A DNA stretch of 64,000 bases from an uncultured Candidatus Melainabacteria bacterium (GTDB lineage Bacteria > Cyanobacteriota > Vampirovibrionia > Gastranaerophilales > Gastranaerophilaceae). Every line of letters begins with the position of its first letter. The stretch's first letter is position 1. The notes below the pieces were generated by a model that worked only from the letters and a program-made list of their open reading frames with translations, had not been told where the DNA came from and did not search any database. Position numbers and translations under genes: made by a program. Of this stretch, positions 61,110 to 64,000 are shown one piece after another. The DNA lies in NCBI GenBank assembly GCA_934667125.1, contig CAKULF010000007.1, positions 17,225-81,224 on the forward strand, written 5' to 3'.

Positions 61110-62063
61110 TTAAACAATTTTGTGCGCTAAAGTTTTAAGAATTTTAGCGCACACTTTTATATTTACGCAAAAAATCACCCGAAAAAGCATTTTATAATAA
61201 TTCAATTTATTAAACTTTTCAATAAATTCTTTCTTATTTTTCAAAAACATTTTTAAAGTATCAACCCGAAGCTTAATGTTCCAATTGATAAGCTTTTTAA
61301 CATAATTTTCAGATAAATATTTCTTATTTCCGCTAGTAAGCGTCGTAGCAGAATTATTTTTGTCATGATGGCGATATAAATAGGTTATAGCGCTAATGTT
61401 AATCGAGCCGCCAACCAAATGCAAAAGCGAAAAAACAACCTTATCTGCGCCCGTTTTCCAATATTTTTTTTCAGGAAAATATTTTAAAATTTCAAGCGAA
61501 CTTTTGCGAAACATACCGGAAGTTGCAGGTCGCCAACCCCAAAGCCCAAAAGGAAGCTTATTGTAATTGATTTTAAATTCTTTTTCTTGGGTAAAAAATT
61601 GCTCAATCTCGCTAAATTTAACTGTTTTCTTCTCATTTTTTTCAAATAAAACAATTTGATTATCGCTATCAATCTCGCCAAAATTTGAACTTACAAGCGC
61701 TGTTTTATGGTTAAGATGTACATATAACAAGGTTTTTAGATGATGTTCAAGCAAAATATCATCCGCATCAACCATACAAATAAATTCGCCCGTTGCAATT
61801 TCTAAGCCTTTTAAAAATGCCAAAAGCTGACCTGAATTTTTTTCAAGATTTATAATTTCAATTTTTTCATCTTTAAAGATAGAATCATTTAAAATTTCAC
61901 TATTTTTTTTATCCGACCCATCGTTTACAATTATTATTTCAAAATTTTTATAACTTTGATTTAAAATGCTTCTAACACAGTCTACAATGTAGTTTTCAAG
62001 GTTATAATAGGTGATAATTATAGATATTTTTGGCTCTTTTAAAAGTGAATTATTACAAATCAT
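61110..62063 (-). CDS. Family 2 glycosyltransferase
   Basis: 317 residues with the GT-A fold: ISIIITYYNLENYIVDCVRS, EIIIVNDGSD, the metal-binding CMVDADDILL near 97, and GLWGWRPATSGMFRKSSLEI as the acceptor loop. A Lys-rich helical C-terminus without membrane segments follows. It adds a sugar to a surface glycan or protein; substrate unknown. No Shine-Dalgarno; extended -10 TGTTAATAT lies six bases upstream. Its last codons overlap the terminator of the convergent small gene. Confidence 0.85.
   Translation of the reverse strand: MICNNSLLKEPKISIIITYYNLENYIVDCVRSILNQSYKNFEIIIVNDGSDKKNSEILNDSIFKDEKIEIINLEKNSGQLLAFLKGLEIATGEFICMVDADDILLEHHLKTLLYVHLNHKTALVSSNFGEIDSDNQIVLFEKNEKKTVKFSEIEQFFTQEKEFKINYNKLPFGLWGWRPATSGMFRKSSLEILKYFPEKKYWKTGADKVVFSLLHLVGGSINISAITYLYRHHDKNNSATTLTSGNKKYLSENYVKKLINWNIKLRVDTLKMFLKNKKEFIEKFNKLNYYKMLFRVIFCVNIKVCAKILKTLAHKIV
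61121..61158 (+). terminator. Terminator of the small gene at 60911
   Basis: TGTGCGCTAAA and TTTTAGCGCACA form an 11-bp stem, followed by CTTTTATATTT. It lies within the 3' end of the convergent GT2 gene. Confidence 0.7.
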
Positions 62064-62077
62064 AAAATTATATTAAC
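62064..62077 (-). promoter_or_regulatory. Leaderless-type extended -10 element for GT2
   Basis: On the minus strand TGTTAATAT, six bases (AATTTT), then the ATG at 62063. Confidence 0.5.
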
Positions 62078-62197
62078 ATAATTTTAAAAAAAGACTTGAT
62101 TATTTTTTTTGTTTTAGGTAATATTGAAACTGTCCTTAATCGGATAACCTCTTCTAGAGCTTGTCAGTTAAAGGATTTGAAAATTTAATAGAAACGT

Positions 62198-62273
62198 GGG
62201 GGTTTAGCTCAGCTGGTAGAGCACCTGCTTTGCACGCAGGGGGTCAGGAGTTCGAATCTCCTAACCTCCACCA
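62198..62273 (+). tRNA. tRNA-Ala (anticodon TGC)
   Basis: 76-nt cloverleaf: acceptor GGGGGTT/AACCTCC, D arm GCTCAGCTGGTAGAGC, anticodon loop TTTGCAC within CTGC/GCAG, T arm CAGGAGTTCGAATCTCCTA, encoded CCA. Confidence 0.96.
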
Positions 62274-62278
62274 AAAAA

Positions 62279-62301
62279 GACCGTTAAAACGGTCTTTTTT
62301 T
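62279..62301 (+). terminator. tRNA-Ala terminator
   Basis: GACCGTT, short A loop, AACGGTC, then seven T, starting 5 bases after the tRNA. Confidence 0.92.
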
Positions 62302-62348
62302 ATTGCTCATTAAAATTATTTTAGGCAGTCAACAAAACTATTATCCAG

Positions 62349-62567
62349 CTACTTAAACTTAAAAATCTTATAAGGCTCAACTTTTAGCGCATTAGCCAAT
62401 TTTAAAATCGTTTTCAACCCTGGTTTGTTGATATTCACCTCAATTTTTCCCATGTAATCCAAACTTATTCCTGCACTTTCTGCCAGTTTTTCTTGCGTTA
62501 AGCCGGATTGCTCTCGCAGCTGCTTAATTCTTGCGCCAATATTTTTATAGAAAACTTCTTCTTCCAT
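62349..62567 (-). CDS. Small XRE-family HTH regulator (copy 2)
   Basis: 72 residues: IGARIKQLREQSGLTQEKLA, SAGISLDYMGKIEVNINKPG, then LKTILKLANALKVEPYKIF. A single Cro/cI domain, like copy 1 at 25336. It is divergent from pseudopilin copy 2; two palindromes lie between them. The -10 TAATAT is exactly six bases before the ATG, with no ribosome site. The first palindrome overlaps this -10, so autorepression is likely. Confidence 0.9.
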   Translation of the reverse strand: MEEEVFYKNIGARIKQLREQSGLTQEKLAESAGISLDYMGKIEVNINKPGLKTILKLANALKVEPYKIFKFK

Positions 62568-62579
62568 AGGAAAATATTA
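62568..62579 (-). promoter_or_regulatory. Leaderless-type -10 element of XRE copy 2
   Basis: On the minus strand TAATAT, six bases (TTTCCT), then the ATG at 62567. Confidence 0.5.
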
Positions 62580-62621
62580 CTGGAATATTTCCATTCTTTT
62601 TACTGGACATGTTCCAGTAAA
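62569..62621. promoter_or_regulatory. Twin palindromic operators between XRE and pseudopilin genes
   Basis: Palindrome 1 (62569-62592) has arms GGAAAATATT / AATATTTCC around ACTGG. Palindrome 2 (62601-62619) is TACTGGACATGTTCCAGTA, with arms TACTGGA/TCCAGTA. ACTGGA occurs in both, so they are probably sites for the adjacent XRE protein. Confidence 0.65.
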
Positions 62622-62660
62622 TGTGTTATCTTATTTTCGGAAAATACTTTTGGAGAAATG

Positions 62661-63419
62661 ATGAAAAAAGGGTTCACGCTTGCGGAAATTATGATAGCAC
62701 TTGTGGTGATTGGGGTTATCACCTCGATTTTGCTTCCCGTTGCGTTTAACAACGTTCCAAATGAAAATGTGATGAAATTCAAGAAAGGAAATGCAACACT
62801 GGCAAAAGTTATAAATGAACTTGTAACTAGCGGGGAATACTATACCCCTGGGGATTTAGGGATTAAAGCGGATGGAACACTCATAAATGGCGACCATACA
62901 GACGATTATGGTTATTTTTGTAAAAGCTTTGCAGATATGATAAATACAAAAACAATAAATTGCACTGATAAAAAAATACAAACCGATTTAGATGGAAGCA
63001 TAGTCTGTTCAGATTGGGATGTCATGGATGTAAATCCTCAAGGAAGACAAACTAAGGCTGTTGATGATTTTTGTAAAACATTCCCAAATCCGAATTCCGA
63101 AATAGTCAATTCTGATGGAATTGTATATTATGAAACTTTTGCCTATCCAACATTTGGATGGGATAAGTACGGGTATTTTCCTGCTAATGGCAGATTGTTT
63201 TTAGAGCCTGTAGGTTTTTCAAATAAGAACCTGCCAGAGGATAAAAAAATGAATGAAATTGATAGTGCTTATCGTTGCAAAAAGGTTTTCTGTATGGATG
63301 TTGATGGAATTGATAAAGGTGAAGACCCTTTTGGATATGCCATTCGAGTCGACGGGAAAATTATTTTGGGAGCAAGAGCGCAAGAGTGGCTTGAAAAAAG
63401 TATTCAAGACAAGAAGTGA
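62661..63419 (+). CDS. Type IV pilin / type II pseudopilin-like protein (copy 2)
   Basis: 252 residues. It starts MKKGFTLAEIMIALVVIGVI, a very short leader with canonical Gly-Phe cleavage site and Glu5. NENVMKFKKGNATLAKVINE and the C-terminal CMDVDGIDKGEDPFGYAIR / GARAQEWLEKSIQDKK are nearly identical to copy 1 at 24452. The middle ~120 residues differ in sequence and cysteine spacing. The ATG at 62661 has the best distance to TGGAG (another ATG is one codon earlier). A small membrane protein gene follows, as in copy 1. Confidence 0.88.
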   Translation: MKKGFTLAEIMIALVVIGVITSILLPVAFNNVPNENVMKFKKGNATLAKVINELVTSGEYYTPGDLGIKADGTLINGDHTDDYGYFCKSFADMINTKTINCTDKKIQTDLDGSIVCSDWDVMDVNPQGRQTKAVDDFCKTFPNPNSEIVNSDGIVYYETFAYPTFGWDKYGYFPANGRLFLEPVGFSNKNLPEDKKMNEIDSAYRCKKVFCMDVDGIDKGEDPFGYAIRVDGKIILGARAQEWLEKSIQDKK

Positions 63420-63420
63420 T

Positions 63421-63537
63421 TGTCGGATTAGTAAATCCAACCTACGTTGCAGATAGATTAGCAAATTTGACCCGTAACACGCAAATCCGACCACCTACCA
63501 TGTAAATCCGTCACCCTGAACTCGTTTCGGGGTCTTC
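63421..63537. repeat. Degenerate short repeats and REP-like palindrome
   Basis: A hairpin-forming TCGGATTAGTAAATCCAACC (63424-63443) is followed by three shorter echoes containing AAATCCGACC or AAATTTGACC. Then CCGTCACCCTGAACTCG...GGGTCTTC (63508-63537) follows, the inverted form of the element at 1207-1236. Confidence 0.65.
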
Positions 63538-63563
63538 AAATCTAAAGAATAAGGAAAAAATTT

Positions 63564-63713
63564 ATGAAAAAAGAAGAAAAGATAGTCATAGCCTGCTTTT
63601 TAATTATGTTCATCAGCATGGTAATTTCATATATCTACACCTGTAACAAATTAAAACCCAGCGATAAGGCTTTTAAAATCCAAACTCTATTCAAAATAGA
63701 TAAATCCCATTAA
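63564..63713 (+). CDS. Small single-pass membrane protein after pseudopilin copy 2
   Basis: 49 residues: a short charged start (MKKEEK), one membrane helix (IVIACFLIMFISMVISYIYT) and a Lys-rich tail. AAGGAA lies 9 bases before the ATG. It is too short to be certain, but it occupies the same position as the 106-residue single-pass protein after pseudopilin copy 1 (24101). Confidence 0.5.
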   Translation: MKKEEKIVIACFLIMFISMVISYIYTCNKLKPSDKAFKIQTLFKIDKSH

Positions 63714-63770
63714 AACTTCCAGTTATCCTCATTAATCTCTCCCCTATTTAATCTAAAACTCTACTCAAAG

Positions 63771-63799
63771 TAGAAAAAATCTATTTTAAGTGGTATAAT
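63771..63799 (+). promoter_or_regulatory. Promoter of the gene at 63840
   Basis: Extended -10 TGGTATAAT ending at 63799, with TAGAAA 17 bases upstream as a weak -35. Confidence 0.6.
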
Positions 63800-63839
63800 A
63801 TATTAAAATTCTTTTGTCACAAAAACTATCGAGGAAAAA

Positions 63840-64000
63840 ATGATTTTAGACTCCGCTGTTACAATTGCAAAACTCGCTTTTTTGGCTTTTTCTTTTCTTC
63901 TTTTAATCTATATCGCCGTAATCCGCCCCAAACTTAACGCCAAATCAGAGCAAGAACTTAATAATCTTGTTAAACAATTCACAATCAAAAACCGTGAATT
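63840..64000 (+). CDS. Partial membrane protein, runs off the window
   Basis: The ATG at 63840 is preceded by GAGGAAAA. The visible 53 codons give MILDSAVTIAKLAFLAF and SFLLLIYIAVIRPKL, one membrane helix near residues 8-28, followed by AKSEQELNNLVKQFTIKN. The frame is open to the window edge. Family not recognisable from this fragment. Confidence 0.65.
   Translation, partial: MILDSAVTIAKLAFLAFSFLLLIYIAVIRPKLNAKSEQELNNLVKQFTIKNRE

Overview
The window is an AT-rich bacterial chromosome segment. It most likely comes from a gut non-photosynthetic relative of Cyanobacteria (Gastranaerophilales / Melainabacteria / Vampirovibrionia type). This is inferred from the gene mix: a short flagellin, PilT next to RecO, an OmpR regulator coupled to a CtpA protease, a DUF2993-like lipoprotein-domain protein, and many family-restricted proteins carrying an N-terminal F-K-G tripeptide. 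I could not run a taxonomic search.

Layout. 1-1.28 kb: non-coding degenerate repeats. 1.28-4 kb (minus): an Fe-S flavoprotein, a HAD phosphatase, a sugar O-acetyltransferase and a PARP-like ADP-ribosyltransferase-fold protein. 4.3-11.1 kb (plus): an F-K-G membrane protein, a divergent alpha-amylase-family protein, small conserved proteins and a PIF1-like helicase. 11.1-11.3 kb: tRNA-Arg plus a tRNA-end-mimicking duplication. 11.4-19.5 kb: response regulator, CtpA, glyoxalase-fold protein, DUF2993-like protein, MnmD, small proteins, DnaB and flagellin. 19.6-25.6 kb: an HD-domain F-K-G protein, hypotheticals, an SGNH hydrolase and the first XRE/pseudopilin/small-membrane-protein locus.

25.6-27.7 kb is decayed DNA: a truncated CsoR-type repressor, a frameshifted ORF and a relic of a Mu/Tn7-like accessory gene. 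28.07-51.54 kb is a roughly 23.5-kb defence and mobility island bounded by a direct repeat. The right copy of the repeat runs into the 3' end of an intact tRNA-Asn. In order the island carries a frameshifted N6-adenine methylase, an uncharacterised two-gene operon, a frameshifted tyrosine recombinase, a membrane/partner gene pair, two GIY-YIG proteins, a decayed DUF4186 gene, McrB-McrC, three small proteins, an Eco57I-like restriction-methylase with companion methylase, a HEPN-like gene, a second tyrosine recombinase with an XRE gene, a Mu/TniA-type transposase (amber-split), a MuB/TniB ATPase, a third transposon gene, and a TPR-HEPN cargo gene convergent with it.

51.5-64 kb is again ordinary chromosome: F-K-G and related beta-rich proteins, a YtxH/DUF948/YtxH stress-type operon, a pilT / zinc-ribbon protein / recO / CgeB-type glycosyltransferase operon, a GT2 glycosyltransferase, tRNA-Ala, and a second XRE/pseudopilin/small-membrane-protein locus homologous to the first.

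Two window-wide signals are not explained by gene calls. (1) At least nine genes have a -10 hexamer ending exactly six bases before the ATG and no Shine-Dalgarno sequence, as expected for leaderless mRNAs. (2) Otherwise unrelated proteins share an N-terminal F-K-G-like tag.
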